Shown here piece by piece: positions 6,764 to 17,300 of a stretch of 64,000 bases of DNA (its first letter is position 1; the number at the start of each line of letters is the position of its first letter). Under the pieces are notes generated by a model. The model worked only from the letters and a program-made list of their open reading frames with translations, ran no database searches and was not told the DNA's origin. Origin of the DNA: CAYVRJ01 sp964453645 (GTDB taxonomy: Bacteria; Bacillota; Clostridia; Christensenellales; JAWKQI01); contig CAYVRJ010000002.1 in the NCBI GenBank assembly GCA_964453645.1, positions 124,001 to 188,000 on the forward strand, in the 5' to 3' direction. The translations under genes and the position numbers were made by a program.

Positions 6764-9700
6764 ATGCCGAAACGACACGATTTAAACAAAATTCTCATCA
6801 TTGGTTCAGGTCCGATCATTATTGGACAGGCATGTGAATTTGATTACAGCGGAACACAGGCGTGTAAAGCGCTCAGGGGGCTGGGGTATCAGATTGTATT
6901 GGTCAATTCCAATCCTGCAACCATTATGACCGACCCGGACGTTGCGGATGCTACGTACATTGAACCCTTAAACATTACACGTTTAGAAGAAATAATCTCA
7001 ATCGAGAGACCCGATGCGCTTTTGCCAAATTTAGGCGGCCAATCGGGTTTAAATTTATGTTCAGAACTGGACAAAGCGGGAATTCTTGAAAAATACTCCG
7101 TTGAAGTCATTGGAGTGAAGCTGGATGCCATTGAGCGGGGAGAAGACCGCATTGCCTTTAAAGAGACCATGAACGAACTTGGCATTGAAATGGCCAGATC
7201 CAAGCCCGCTTACTCTGTTGCGGAAGCGGAAGAGATTGCCAACGAATTGGGTTACCCCGTTGTCATTCGCCCTGCGTATACCATGGGCGGTGCCGGCGGC
7301 GGACTTGTTTACAACGTGGAAGAATTAAACCAAGTGGTTTCAAGGGGCATTGCTGCCAGTATGGTTGGGCAGGTTTTAATCGAAGAATCAGTCCTGGGCT
7401 GGGAAGAGCTGGAGCTGGAAGTGGTGCGGGATGCAAAAGGTAAGATGATTACCGTGTGCTTTATTGAAAACATCGATCCTATGGGTGTGCACACCGGAGA
7501 CAGCTTTTGTGCAGCTCCCATGCTCACCATTTCTTTGGAATTACAGATGCGGTTGCAGGAGATGGCCTATAAAATTGTTGATGCAGTGCAGGTCATTGGC
7601 GGAACCAACGTGCAGTTCGCCCACGATCCCAAGACCGATCGGGTGTGTGTCATCGAAATCAATCCCCGCACCTCCCGTTCCTCTGCCCTCGCTTCTAAAG
7701 CAACGGGTTTCCCCATTGCATATGTCTCCTCTCTGTTGGCTTGCGGATTGACCCTGGATGAAATTCCCTGCGGAAAGTACGGAACCCTGGATCAATATGC
7801 ACCCTCGGGAGATTATGTGGTCATTAAATTTGCTCGCTGGGCCTTCGAGAAATTCCCGGGCAGCATCGATAAGCTGGGCACCCAAATGCGTGCCGTGGGC
7901 GAAGCCATGTCGATTGGCAAAACATATAAAGAAGCGTTTTTAAAGGCTATCCGAAGCTTGGAGATTTCCCGCTACGGCTTGGGTAATGTGGCCCACCTCC
8001 AAGATAAACCCTTAAATAAACTGTTGGAAATGCTGAACGAACCCTCCAGTGAACGTCAGTTTATCATGTATGAGGCTCTCAAAAAAGGTGCAACTGTTGA
8101 AGAACTGTTCAACCTCACTAAGATTAAGCCATACTTCATTGAGCAGATGAATGAGCTTGCTCAACTCGAGGGTGAAATTGTGAAGGAAGCCCCCTATATC
8201 TCCGATGAAACGTTTATTAAAGCCAAAAAGGATGGTTTTTCGGACAGATATTTATCTTTGCTCACATCCGTCCCCGAAACATATATTCGGGAGAGAAAGA
8301 GACTGCTGGGTATTGAACAAACCTTTGAACCCATTCACGTATCGGGTACTCAGGACAAGTGCTATTACTTCTCCACCTACAACGGCAATGTGGACAGCAG
8401 TGCTTCTCAGAATAAGAAAAAAATTATGATCTTGGGCAGCGGACCCAACAGGATCGGCCAAGGCATTGAATTTGACTATTGCTGTGTTCACGCAGCCTTT
8501 GCCTTAAAAGAGCTTGGGTTTGAATCCATTATCGTCAACTGCAACCCCGAGACTGTGTCTACCGACTACGACACCTCCGACAAGCTTTATTTTGAACCGT
8601 TAACTGTGGAAGATGTTTTGGCAATCTATGCAAAGGAGAAACCCATTGGTGTCATTGCACAGTTTGGCGGACAAACTCCCCTGAATTTAAGTTCGGAGCT
8701 GCAAAAGTGCGGTGTAAATATTTTGGGCACCTCCCCCGACACCATCAACTTAGCGGAAGACAGAGACTTGTTCCGAGAGATGATGGAAAAGCTGGAGATC
8801 CCCATGCCTGCGTCGGGTATGGCTTCCAATATCGAACAGGCGCTGCACATTGCGGACGAGTTGGGATATCCCCTCATGGTTCGCCCCTCCTTCGTGTTGG
8901 GCGGCAGAGGTATGGAAGTTGTGTACGACGATGCAGACCTTTGCAAATACATGGCCAACGCCATTGGCGTATCGGCAAAACGCCCCATACTCATCGACCG
9001 TTTCCTAAAGAATGCGCTGGAATTAGAAGCAGATGCAATATCCGATGGCGAGCACGTCTTTGTGCCCACAGTTATGGAGCACATCGAACTTGCGGGCATT
9101 CACAGCGGGGATTCCGCCTGTGTGCTCCCCCCCTGCACAATCTCCCCCGAGCACTTGCGCACCATTATTAAATATACCAAGAGCATTGCAAAGGAATTAA
9201 ACGTCAGTGGACTCATGAACATGCAGTATGCAATTGCTGACGAGAAGGTCTATGTATTAGAGGCAAACCCCCGTGCATCCCGTACCGTGCCTCTGGTTTC
9301 GAAGGTGTGCGACATCAACATGATTAAGCTGGCGACACAAATTATTACCATGCCTTACACAGGTAATTCCTCTCCGGTGGAAAACTTAACCCACAAGCAC
9401 ATCCCCTATTACGGTGTGAAGGAAGCGGTATTCCCCTTTAATATGTTCCACGAGGTCGACCCGGTGCTGGGGCCGGAAATGCGCTCCACTGGTGAAGTAT
9501 TAGGCCTTGCACGAAGCATGGGTCTTGCATACTTCAAAGCCATGGAAGCCACACAAACGCCCCTTCCCCTCTCGGGCACCGTGTTGTTTAGCTTAAACGA
9601 CAGCGACAAAAAGGCTGCACTGGATGTGGCTAAAGGATTTGAAAGTATGGGCTTTAAAGTTATTGCCACCGGTGGAACGTATTCCTACTTTAAATCCAAC

Positions 9701-9979
9701 GGCATTGAGTGCGAACGGATCAATAAATTGTTTGAGGGCAGACCCCACATTATGGACTTGATCGCCAACAAGCAAATTCAAATACTCATAAACACTCCCA
9801 TCGGCAAGCAGGCTGCCGAGGACGACAGTTACATGCGTAAAGCTGCGATTCGGCACAAGATCAGCTATATCACCAATATTTCTGCGGCAAAAGCAAGTAT
9901 GCAGGGTATTGAGGCCGCAAAGAGCCAGAGCAGCGAACGTCCAACTTCATTACAGGGACTTCACAAAGAGCTAAAATAA
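6764..9979 (+). CDS. carB: Carbamoyl-phosphate synthase large subunit
   Basis: Makes carbamoyl phosphate from bicarbonate, ammonia (channelled from the CarA glutaminase) and 2 ATP for pyrimidine and arginine synthesis. The 1071-residue protein has the expected two homologous ATP-grasp halves. Each opens with a GSGP motif (GSGPIIIGQACEFDYSG, and GSGPNRIGQGIEFDYCC near residue 550), and a C-terminal MGS-like regulatory domain follows from about 935 (ATGGTYSYF). ATG 6764 is preferred over an in-frame GTG at 6752 because that GTG lies inside the AGGAG ribosome site and MPKRHDL matches the family start. No carA is adjacent, so the small subunit must be encoded elsewhere. It is followed at 16 bases by iorA, an unusual neighbour. 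Confidence 0.96.
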   Translation: MPKRHDLNKILIIGSGPIIIGQACEFDYSGTQACKALRGLGYQIVLVNSNPATIMTDPDVADATYIEPLNITRLEEIISIERPDALLPNLGGQSGLNLCSELDKAGILEKYSVEVIGVKLDAIERGEDRIAFKETMNELGIEMARSKPAYSVAEAEEIANELGYPVVIRPAYTMGGAGGGLVYNVEELNQVVSRGIAASMVGQVLIEESVLGWEELELEVVRDAKGKMITVCFIENIDPMGVHTGDSFCAAPMLTISLELQMRLQEMAYKIVDAVQVIGGTNVQFAHDPKTDRVCVIEINPRTSRSSALASKATGFPIAYVSSLLACGLTLDEIPCGKYGTLDQYAPSGDYVVIKFARWAFEKFPGSIDKLGTQMRAVGEAMSIGKTYKEAFLKAIRSLEISRYGLGNVAHLQDKPLNKLLEMLNEPSSERQFIMYEALKKGATVEELFNLTKIKPYFIEQMNELAQLEGEIVKEAPYISDETFIKAKKDGFSDRYLSLLTSVPETYIRERKRLLGIEQTFEPIHVSGTQDKCYYFSTYNGNVDSSASQNKKKIMILGSGPNRIGQGIEFDYCCVHAAFALKELGFESIIVNCNPETVSTDYDTSDKLYFEPLTVEDVLAIYAKEKPIGVIAQFGGQTPLNLSSELQKCGVNILGTSPDTINLAEDRDLFREMMEKLEIPMPASGMASNIEQALHIADELGYPLMVRPSFVLGGRGMEVVYDDADLCKYMANAIGVSAKRPILIDRFLKNALELEADAISDGEHVFVPTVMEHIELAGIHSGDSACVLPPCTISPEHLRTIIKYTKSIAKELNVSGLMNMQYAIADEKVYVLEANPRASRTVPLVSKVCDINMIKLATQIITMPYTGNSSPVENLTHKHIPYYGVKEAVFPFNMFHEVDPVLGPEMRSTGEVLGLARSMGLAYFKAMEATQTPLPLSGTVLFSLNDSDKKAALDVAKGFESMGFKVIATGGTYSYFKSNGIECERINKLFEGRPHIMDLIANKQIQILINTPIGKQAAEDDSYMRKAAIRHKISYITNISAAKASMQGIEAAKSQSSERPTSLQGLHKELK

Positions 9980-9995
9980 TAGGAGAGACATACCA

Positions 9996-11594
9996 ATGAA
10001 AGTGTATATGGGAAACGAACTCATGGCGTTGGCGGCGATCAATGCAGGTGTGGGTGTGGTGACGGGGTATCCCGGAACCCCCTCCACCGAAGTGTTGGAG
10101 AACGTTGCAAAGTACAACACTGAAAACAAAGTTTATGTGGAATGGTCTGTGAACGAAAAGGTTGCGCTGGAAGTGGCTGCTGGTGCAGCCGTCAGCGGGG
10201 CACGCGCTTTGTGCACCATGAAGCAAATGGGTTTAAACGTTGCAGCAGACCCATTGATGTGCTTGTCGTATTTGGGCATTAAGGGTGGATTGGTTATTCT
10301 TGCCGCAGACGATCCAGGCCCCATTTCCTCCCAAACGGAGCAGGACACCCGTTCCTTTGCCCGTCACGCCAACTTGCCCGTATTCGACCCTTCGGATGCA
10401 CAGGAAGCCTACGACATGATGATCTGTGCCTTTGAATTTTCTGAAAAGATGGGTATCCCCTGTATTATCCGCCCGACAACAAGGGTGTGCCACAGTGCCG
10501 TTTCCTTGGAAGTACCACCCATGAAGGAATTGAATTTAAAACAGCCCACCTTCATCAAAGACAAGAGTTGGGTGATCTTCCCCTCCCTCTCCTACAAAAA
10601 CCACATTGCACTTGAAAAGAAGCAGACAGAAATGGGGCAAAAGTTTTCTAAAATATCTTTTAACTCATTGACGGGTTATGGCAACAAAGCCATAGCCACC
10701 TCGGGTGTTTGTTACACCAGAGTTTGCGAAGCCTTGACAAACTTACACATTGAAGCAAAAGTATTAAAAGTTGGGTGTGCATATCCCTATCCCCGGGAAT
10801 TATATCACTCGTTTTTGGAAAACGTAGATAGTGTTCTGTGCATTGAAGAATTGGATGCTTTTATTGAACAAAGTTTAAACGAAGTCTATTCTGAATGCGA
10901 CACCAGAGCCATTGTATACGGCAAGCAGACGGGAAATCTCCCCCCTGCGGGTGAATACTCGTACGAAATCGTGTACAACGCTATTGCGGAGTTTTTTAAT
11001 AAACCACAGCTAACGATCGCTCCCCCAGTTACATTACCCGTGCGTCCGCCTGTGCTGTGCAACGGCTGCCCCCACAGAGCTTCGTTTTTGGCAGTGAAAG
11101 AAGGGTTAGCGGATATGGATTGTGTATTCTGCGGAGATATCGGCTGCTACACTTTGGGCAACGCAGATCCCATCAACATGGTGGATACTTGCCTGTGTAT
11201 GGGTGGAGGCATCACCATGGCTCAGGGTATTCTTCGGGCAGACAGAAGTAAAAAGACCGTTGCCTTTATTGGGGACTCAACATTTTTCCATTCAGGGATT
11301 ACTGGCGTGCTCAACGCTGTGTATAATCAAGCGGATATTTTGATTGTGGTACTGGACAACCACACCACGGCTATGACAGGGCAGCAGCCCCATCCGGGTA
11401 CGGGTAGGACTATGATGAACGCTGAGGTGAAGAAAGCCGATATTGCAGGGATTCTTGGCGCATTGGGCGTTTCACACGTGGAAAAGGTCAATCCCTTTTC
11501 AAAGGAAAATGCCGTTGGTGCAGTTAAAAATGCAGCAAATGTCACAGGTGTGAGCTGTATTGTGTTTGAAAGTCCCTGTATTTCACTGAAGTAG
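9996..11594 (+). CDS. iorA: Indolepyruvate ferredoxin oxidoreductase alpha subunit, lacking the C-terminal ferredoxin domain
   Basis: Thiamine-diphosphate enzyme that oxidatively decarboxylates aryl-pyruvates (from Trp, Phe, Tyr) to aryl-acetyl-CoA, reducing ferredoxin; the reaction can also run towards amino-acid synthesis. The N-terminal pyrimidine-binding part contains GYPGTPSTEV (residues 24-33), and the TPP-binding part contains GDIGCYTLG and GDSTFFHSGITGVLNAVYN. VLCNGCPHRASF is also typical of IorA. The 532-residue protein stops at ESPCISLK, where relatives usually continue into a domain with two 4Fe-4S clusters; no frameshift is visible and the ribosome site of iorB follows at once. 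It forms an operon with iorB (14-base gap) and paaK. Confidence 0.92.
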   Translation: MKVYMGNELMALAAINAGVGVVTGYPGTPSTEVLENVAKYNTENKVYVEWSVNEKVALEVAAGAAVSGARALCTMKQMGLNVAADPLMCLSYLGIKGGLVILAADDPGPISSQTEQDTRSFARHANLPVFDPSDAQEAYDMMICAFEFSEKMGIPCIIRPTTRVCHSAVSLEVPPMKELNLKQPTFIKDKSWVIFPSLSYKNHIALEKKQTEMGQKFSKISFNSLTGYGNKAIATSGVCYTRVCEALTNLHIEAKVLKVGCAYPYPRELYHSFLENVDSVLCIEELDAFIEQSLNEVYSECDTRAIVYGKQTGNLPPAGEYSYEIVYNAIAEFFNKPQLTIAPPVTLPVRPPVLCNGCPHRASFLAVKEGLADMDCVFCGDIGCYTLGNADPINMVDTCLCMGGGITMAQGILRADRSKKTVAFIGDSTFFHSGITGVLNAVYNQADILIVVLDNHTTAMTGQQPHPGTGRTMMNAEVKKADIAGILGALGVSHVEKVNPFSKENAVGAVKNAANVTGVSCIVFESPCISLK

Positions 11595-11608
11595 ATGGAG
11601 GTTGTCAA

Positions 11609-12253
11609 ATGAAAAAGGATATCGTTATAACGGGCGTTGGTGGTCAGGGTACGCTGCTGGCTTCAAAATTATTAGCCCAATACGCTGTGGATAAAGATTT
11701 ACACGTGCAGACCTGCGAAACCATTGGTATGGCACAGCGGGGCGGAAGCGTGCTGAGCCACATCCGCATTGGCAACCCATCCCTACTCAAGAAAATGGAA
11801 TCCCTTCCCCAGCCAATCATAGATAAGCGCAAGTATGAACGCATCTACAAACAAGAGTTAACTGTGGCCCCCATGATTTATCAAGGGGGTGCAGATATCC
11901 TTTTGAGCTTTGAACCTTTGGAGGCCTTGCGGTGTATTTCCTTTTTAAAGGAGGGTGGTGTGTTGGTTTGCTCCACACATCCCATACATCCAGCATCTGG
12001 TAAGTATGACGTAGACGACATACTCTTAACCCTCAAAGAAAAGGGAGCCATTTTAGTCGATGCACACGCTGCTGCAAAAGAAGCGGGTAGCGCAAAGGCG
12101 TTAAACGTTGTGATGCTAGGTGTGTTGATTAAAACAAAGAAGATCGAGATAGAATACGACGAACTGTGCGAAACAATCCGCAAAGTTTTACCTGAAAAAC
12201 ATTTGGATGTAAACTTAGCTGCATTTAAATTGGGGTATGAACTTGCATTTTAG
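11609..12253 (+). CDS. iorB: Indolepyruvate ferredoxin oxidoreductase beta subunit
   Basis: Gamma-domain (POR/IOR beta) subunit that completes the IorAB enzyme and helps bind CoA. The 214-residue protein starts DIVITGVGGQGTLLASKLLA, the family hallmark, and has the ETIGMAQRGGSVLSHIR segment at about 43-59. Length is normal. A strong GGAGG site lies 7 bases before the ATG. Confidence 0.94.
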   Translation: MKKDIVITGVGGQGTLLASKLLAQYAVDKDLHVQTCETIGMAQRGGSVLSHIRIGNPSLLKKMESLPQPIIDKRKYERIYKQELTVAPMIYQGGADILLSFEPLEALRCISFLKEGGVLVCSTHPIHPASGKYDVDDILLTLKEKGAILVDAHAAAKEAGSAKALNVVMLGVLIKTKKIEIEYDELCETIRKVLPEKHLDVNLAAFKLGYELAF

Positions 12254-12303
12254 GGGATTTTGCAGTATACTATCATAAAACATCATAGAGGAGACGAGAA
12301 GAG

Positions 12304-13536
12304 ATGAGAAGAGAAACCTTTCCTTTGTTTGCCAAACAATTAAAAAATGTATGTGCAAACAGTCCGTTCTACAAGAAAAAATTTGATACTGTTGGACTGA
12401 ATCCCGAGGATATTAAGTCCATTGACGACATCGCAAAAATCCCTTTTACCGACAAAAATGAATTGCGCTTAGCATACCCCTTGGGGCTTCAGAGTGTACC
12501 CGAGGAGCAAGTGGTGCGCATTCATTCTTCTTCGGGTACCACAGGTGATCCTGTGATCATTCCCTATACGGCAAACGATGTTGCCCACTGGGCGGAAATG
12601 TTTGCAAGGTGTTATACCTTGGCGGGTGTTACAAATACCGATCGCATTCACATCACCCCGGGTTACGGGCTGTGGACCGCAGGGATTGGATTTCAAGCCG
12701 GAGCGGAACTTTTGGGTGCAATGGCTGTACCCATGGGCCCGGGAAACACCGAAAAGCAAATGAAGATGATGGTTGACTTAAAGACAACCGTGCTTTGTTC
12801 CACTTCGTCCTATGCGCTGGTGCTATCGGAAATCGTGGAAGAGCGAAAGCTGCAAGATAAAATTCACCTAAAAAAAGGAATTATCGGTTCGGAGCGGTGG
12901 GGCGATAAAATGCGCAACCGCATCAAGTCTGGGCTCAATATTGAATTGTTTGATATTTATGGCCTAACTGAAATCTATGGCCCAGGCATATCCATTGACT
13001 GCCCCGCACACGAAGGGCTTCACTACTTTGATGATTTCCTATACTTTGAGGTAATCGATCCAAAAACTCTGGAAGTGCTGCCATACGGTCAGCAAGGAGA
13101 GTTGGTTATCACCACCCTCAAAAAAGAAGGGGCACCCCTCATACGCTACCGCACCCACGATTTAACCGTGTTGTATCCAAACAAATGTTCCTGCGGCAGT
13201 GAATTTCCCATGCACGGCAGGATATTTGGGCGAACGGACGATATGATCAAAGTGAAGGGTGTGAATATTTTTCCGGGACAAATTGATGAAATGCTAAAGA
13301 ATATGCCCGGAGCTTCCAGCGAATATGCAATTTATATCGACCACGTGGATAACCACGACAAGATGACGCTTAAGTTCGAAGCTGAAAACGGTTGCAACTT
13401 GGACGATCTCGCAAACCATTGTGCCCATGTTTTTAAAACCAAAATTGGCATCAAAATAGATGTTGAGGTGCTGCCCATGGGTGTTTTACCCCGCAGTGAA
13501 AAAAAGACCCAGAGGGTCTTTGACTATCGCCAGTAG
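12304..13536 (+). CDS. paaK: Phenylacetate-CoA ligase (PaaK-type, AMP-forming)
   Basis: Adenylate-forming enzyme that activates phenylacetate or related aryl-acetates to the CoA thioester. The 410-residue protein has the AMP-binding loop HSSSGTTGDPVIIPYT at about residues 76-91, IYGLTEIYGPG, and the C-terminal hinge and lysine region GRTDDMIKVKGVNIFP and LPRSEKKTQRVFD. With iorAB just upstream, the set can interconvert aryl-acetate, aryl-acetyl-CoA and aryl-pyruvate. That allows either salvage of aryl acids into aromatic amino acids or degradation of those amino acids; the direction cannot be read from sequence. The last codons contain the ftsY terminator in antisense. Confidence 0.93.
   Translation: MRRETFPLFAKQLKNVCANSPFYKKKFDTVGLNPEDIKSIDDIAKIPFTDKNELRLAYPLGLQSVPEEQVVRIHSSSGTTGDPVIIPYTANDVAHWAEMFARCYTLAGVTNTDRIHITPGYGLWTAGIGFQAGAELLGAMAVPMGPGNTEKQMKMMVDLKTTVLCSTSSYALVLSEIVEERKLQDKIHLKKGIIGSERWGDKMRNRIKSGLNIELFDIYGLTEIYGPGISIDCPAHEGLHYFDDFLYFEVIDPKTLEVLPYGQQGELVITTLKKEGAPLIRYRTHDLTVLYPNKCSCGSEFPMHGRIFGRTDDMIKVKGVNIFPGQIDEMLKNMPGASSEYAIYIDHVDNHDKMTLKFEAENGCNLDDLANHCAHVFKTKIGIKIDVEVLPMGVLPRSEKKTQRVFDYRQ
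13499..13521 (-). terminator. Terminator of ftsY located inside the paaK coding end
   Basis: Perfect 8-bp stem AAAGACCC/GGGTCTTT with a 3-base loop (13503-13521). Read on the minus strand it is followed by seven T (13505-13499, partly within the stem). It lies 16 bases past the ftsY stop, within the codons for the conserved PaaK C-terminus. Confidence 0.75.
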
Positions 13537-14388
13537 TTATAAAATATTATCGGCAAACTCCTTTGGATCAAAGGGTTTTAAATCATCGATTCCTTCCCCA
13601 ACGCCAATATATGCGATGGGGATTTTTAATTGGTCTATAATGGAAACGGCAATGCCACCCTTGGCTGTGCCATCCAGCTTGGTTAAAATAAGTCCGTTGA
13701 TATCGAGTATTTCACCAAACATCTTCGCCTGAACCAGTGCGTTTTGTCCGGTGGTGGCGTCAATCACAATATAATTATATCTGTTTGCTGCGGGGTATTC
13801 CCTCTCGATCACCCGGCCGATCTTTTCAAGTTCGCTCATGAGGTTTTTCTTGTTGTGCAGCCTGCCGGCTGTGTCGCAGATGAGTAGATCAATCCCCTTT
13901 GCCTTTGCACTGTCCACAGCGTCGTACACAACGGCCGCAGGATCGGCACCGTCTTGAGAATACTTGATCACCGGAACATTCGCTCGGTCTCCCCAAATTT
14001 TCAATTGATCACCCGCTGCTGCACGGAAAGTATCGGCCGCAGCCAACAGCACTTTTTTGCCGGACTTAGCGAAAACATGAGCCATTTTGCCGATGGCTGT
14101 TGTTTTACCCACACCGTTTACCCCTGCAATTAGCAGCACTGCCGGAAAATCCATCTTGGGAGCGGGCAGGGATGTCAGTTGGGCAATGATCTCCTTTAAT
14201 ACAGTTTTCACTTGCTCCGTGTCTTGAATTTTATCCTTTTTGGCACGGGTGCGCAATTCCTGCATCATTTTATCGGTGGTGGCAACGCCCATATCTGAAA
14301 GAATCAGCGTTTCCTCCAGCTCCTCAAGAAAATCATCGTCTAAACGCTTAAAGGATTTAAACAGCTTTGAAATAATACTTTCTTTCAT
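13537..14388 (-). CDS. ftsY: Signal recognition particle receptor FtsY
   Basis: SRP-GTPase that docks ribosome-nascent chain complexes at the membrane. The 283-residue protein consists of a short N-domain and a complete G-domain: P-loop GVNGVGKTT (89-97), DTAGRLHNKKNLM and TKLDGTAKGG near the C-terminus. It lacks the long acidic A-domain of enteric FtsY, as usual in Firmicutes. Its ATG overlaps the smc stop by 4 bases (ATGA). It converges on paaK with stop codons directly abutting. The SRP RNA partner is in this window (36386-36655). Confidence 0.96.
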   Translation of the reverse strand: MKESIISKLFKSFKRLDDDFLEELEETLILSDMGVATTDKMMQELRTRAKKDKIQDTEQVKTVLKEIIAQLTSLPAPKMDFPAVLLIAGVNGVGKTTAIGKMAHVFAKSGKKVLLAAADTFRAAAGDQLKIWGDRANVPVIKYSQDGADPAAVVYDAVDSAKAKGIDLLICDTAGRLHNKKNLMSELEKIGRVIEREYPAANRYNYIVIDATTGQNALVQAKMFGEILDINGLILTKLDGTAKGGIAVSIIDQLKIPIAYIGVGEGIDDLKPFDPKEFADNIL

Positions 14389-17300
14389 GCACTTTCTCCA
14401 ATTTTAACAGATAATATCTTTGAAACTCCTTTTTCCTCCATAGCAACGCCATACAGCACGTTACAAGCAGACATGGAGAGTTTCCGATGGGTTACGATCA
14501 GAAACTGAACGGAGGATGAATATCGTTTAATATATTCTAAATATTTAGACAAATTATAGTCGTCCAGTGCTGCATCTATTTCATCTAAAATACAGACGGG
14601 TGAAGGGTTAATCTTTTGCATGGCAAACAACAGGGCGATGGCTGTCATAGCCTTTTCACCGCCAGACAATAGGGAAACACTTTGCAGCTTCTTGCCCGGA
14701 GGTTCTGCAACGATATCGATGCCACTTTCCATCACGTTTCCTTCGTCCAGCAAAATTAAATCTGCCCTTCCCCCGCCGAACAACTCGGAGAATGCATCTT
14801 TAAAGTTGTTGTTGATGGTCTTTAATCCTTCCATAAAGGTTGTCTGCATTTTGTTGAGCAGTTCAGAAATAACTGTTTGCAAATCGTCCCGAGCCGATGA
14901 TAAATCGTCCCTTTGTGTGGATAGTTCTTCAAACCGCTCCTGCAACCGGTCGTATTCTTCAACCGCATTGGGGTTAATCGCCCCTAAGTTTCGAATGGAT
15001 TCCTTCACTTCCGACAGCTCGTCCCGGGCAGCAGTAATTCCCGTTTGCAGCTTATATTGCTGGGCATTGTTTAATGTCAATTCATATTCTTCCCACATTC
15101 TCTCAAACAAAGCTTCCCGTTCGCCCACCGTTCGCTCGATATTCATTTCGAGACGCAACTGCCGTTCTTTCAGTGTGGATAACTCTTCGTTTAATTTCCC
15201 AGCAAAGGTTGTTTTGTCGCTAATTTGTGCGTTGAGTGCGGCCTTTTCGGCTGATTTTTGTTTGAGAACATCTAACTCTTCATCGTTTTGCTGTTGTGAA
15301 ACCTCAATTGTAAGGAGCAACTGTAGAATTTCCGATTCAGTTTGGTTTAGTTCTTCAGTCGCTTCACGAATTCTCGTTTCAATTCCTGCAAGCGTTGCGG
15401 TTAGGCGCTCTCGCTCTTTTAGTTTTGTTTCTTTTTCCAGGGTTCTAAGCGCCAGATCTTTTTGCAGGGCAGACAGCTCCATATTAATGGTTTGCAGATC
15501 TTCCCGCAGTTGCTCTGTCTCATCACTCTTTCCCGAATATTGTTTTTCTAGGTGAGACAAATGCAAGTTTTTCTCAAGCTGCATTGAATTGATGGCATCT
15601 TGTTTTATTTTCAGCTTTTCTAGGTTTAAATCACATTTATCCAGCTCATCAACACAAGAGTTGGAAGTTGCTTCGATCTGCTGGATTTGCATATTTAACT
15701 GGTTTTGCTCTTTTTTCAGGGCTTCAAGCTTTTCCATAACACTGGTATTTTTTAATTCCAATGTGTGAATTTCTTCTAGCGCAGTGTTTCGTTTCTCTTT
15801 AATCTCTTTAATGACAACACTACATGCTTCCATTTCACGGCTCAGCTTTTCAAGTGCACGGTTGGAGGCAACGATCTTTTCGTTTTGCTCCTCAATCAGT
15901 CTTCCCCGGGAGAGAAGACCACTCTTGTTGGTGTTGGTGCTGCCGCCAGAAATAGCTCCACCGGGGTTTAAAATATCCCCGGACAACGTTACAATTCGAA
16001 AGGATTGATGGGCTTTGCGCATAAGGGAAATGCCAACGTCCATATCTTCCACGATCACTGTGCGAGCCAACAAAAACTCGATGGCCCTTCGGTATTCATT
16101 TCTGCACGAAACGATTTCACTGGCAACGCCATAAATGCCGCTGCCATTCAGAACATTTTTCTCTTGATTGGATAAATACTTAATATTCAGGGCGTTTAAG
16201 GGTAAAAAGGTTGCCCGGCCCCAGTTATTTTGCCGAAGTTTGTTAATGAGGTCTTTGGCATCGTATTCATTTTCTACAATAATATTTTGAAGGGCTGCAC
16301 CCAATACGGCTTCCAGAGCCTTTTCGAACTTGGCTTCACTTTCGATTGCCTGGGCAACGGTGCACAAGACTTTATCCGTTTGATGGGTGTCTTTTAACTT
16401 TAAGAGCTGTTTCACCCCTTCAAAATAACCCTCATGGCTTTGCTCCAGTTCGTGCAGTGCGTTGAGCCTAGCCTTAAACTGGTTGTTTTGCTTTTGAACG
16501 TCTATGTAGTGTGCATTTAACTTCTCATATTCTTTGTTTTGCTCGTTTAAGTTGAGCGTTGCACCGTTGATGGCACTGCGTACAACCGAAAGTTCCTCTG
16601 TTATAGCCGTCTTGTTTTTGTTTAGTTCTTCAATGCTTGTGCTCAAGGTTTTTAAAGTTTGTTCTAACTTTGTCTTTTGTTCACCTTGCTCCTCATTTTT
16701 AACAAAGAGGCTCTCTCGACGGGAGGACAAACCCGCAATTTCCGAGTTGATCGCTGAAAGTTCGTTGAGTAAACTAAACAGTGCTGTTTGCACTTCTTCA
16801 ATATCTTGGTCAAAAAATGTGACGTTCTTTGATTCTAACTCCAGCTTTTCCGTGAGAGACTTTTGTTTTTCTAAGGTTTGCGCAATACTGGTGTTAATAT
16901 TCTCTAGTTCGTCATCTGCTAAAACATCACTCAGTTCGGCTAGTTCTTGGGTAATGCGCTCCTGCTCCAATGTACATTTTTTCAACTCTTCGATCAGGTT
17001 GTCCCGTTTAAAGTTGAGCAAATTGTGTTCACCCTTTTGTTTTTCAACCCCTTCTCGCTTGAGGAGCAACTGTTCATTTAGGGTTGCAATGGATTCATCC
17101 AGCAACGTGATGCGCTCCTTCTCACTGTGAAAGGTTGCATCCAAGGAGGAGATTTCCTCCTGTTTGTCAAGAATTTGTTGATGAACCCCTTTTAATTCCT
17201 CTCCTAATTTAAGCTCTCGCTGATTGGAGCTTTCAATGGAGAAGAGATAAATGCCCACTTCCAAATGTTTTTGTCTATCAGACAACTTTAAAAATTCTTT

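Noticed and set aside
11575..11608. Frameshift at the end of iorA hiding a ferredoxin domain
   Set aside because: The iorB ribosome site and start follow within 15 bases; there is no room for a lost domain in any frame.
13520..13560. Terminator for paaK on the plus strand within the ftsY end
   Set aside because: No hairpin followed by a T-tract on the plus strand was seen just past the paaK stop.
14620..15555. 311-codon open frame opposite smc
   Set aside because: Antisense to the coiled-coil part of smc; its serine-rich composition is the expected shadow of Glu/Leu-rich coding sequence.
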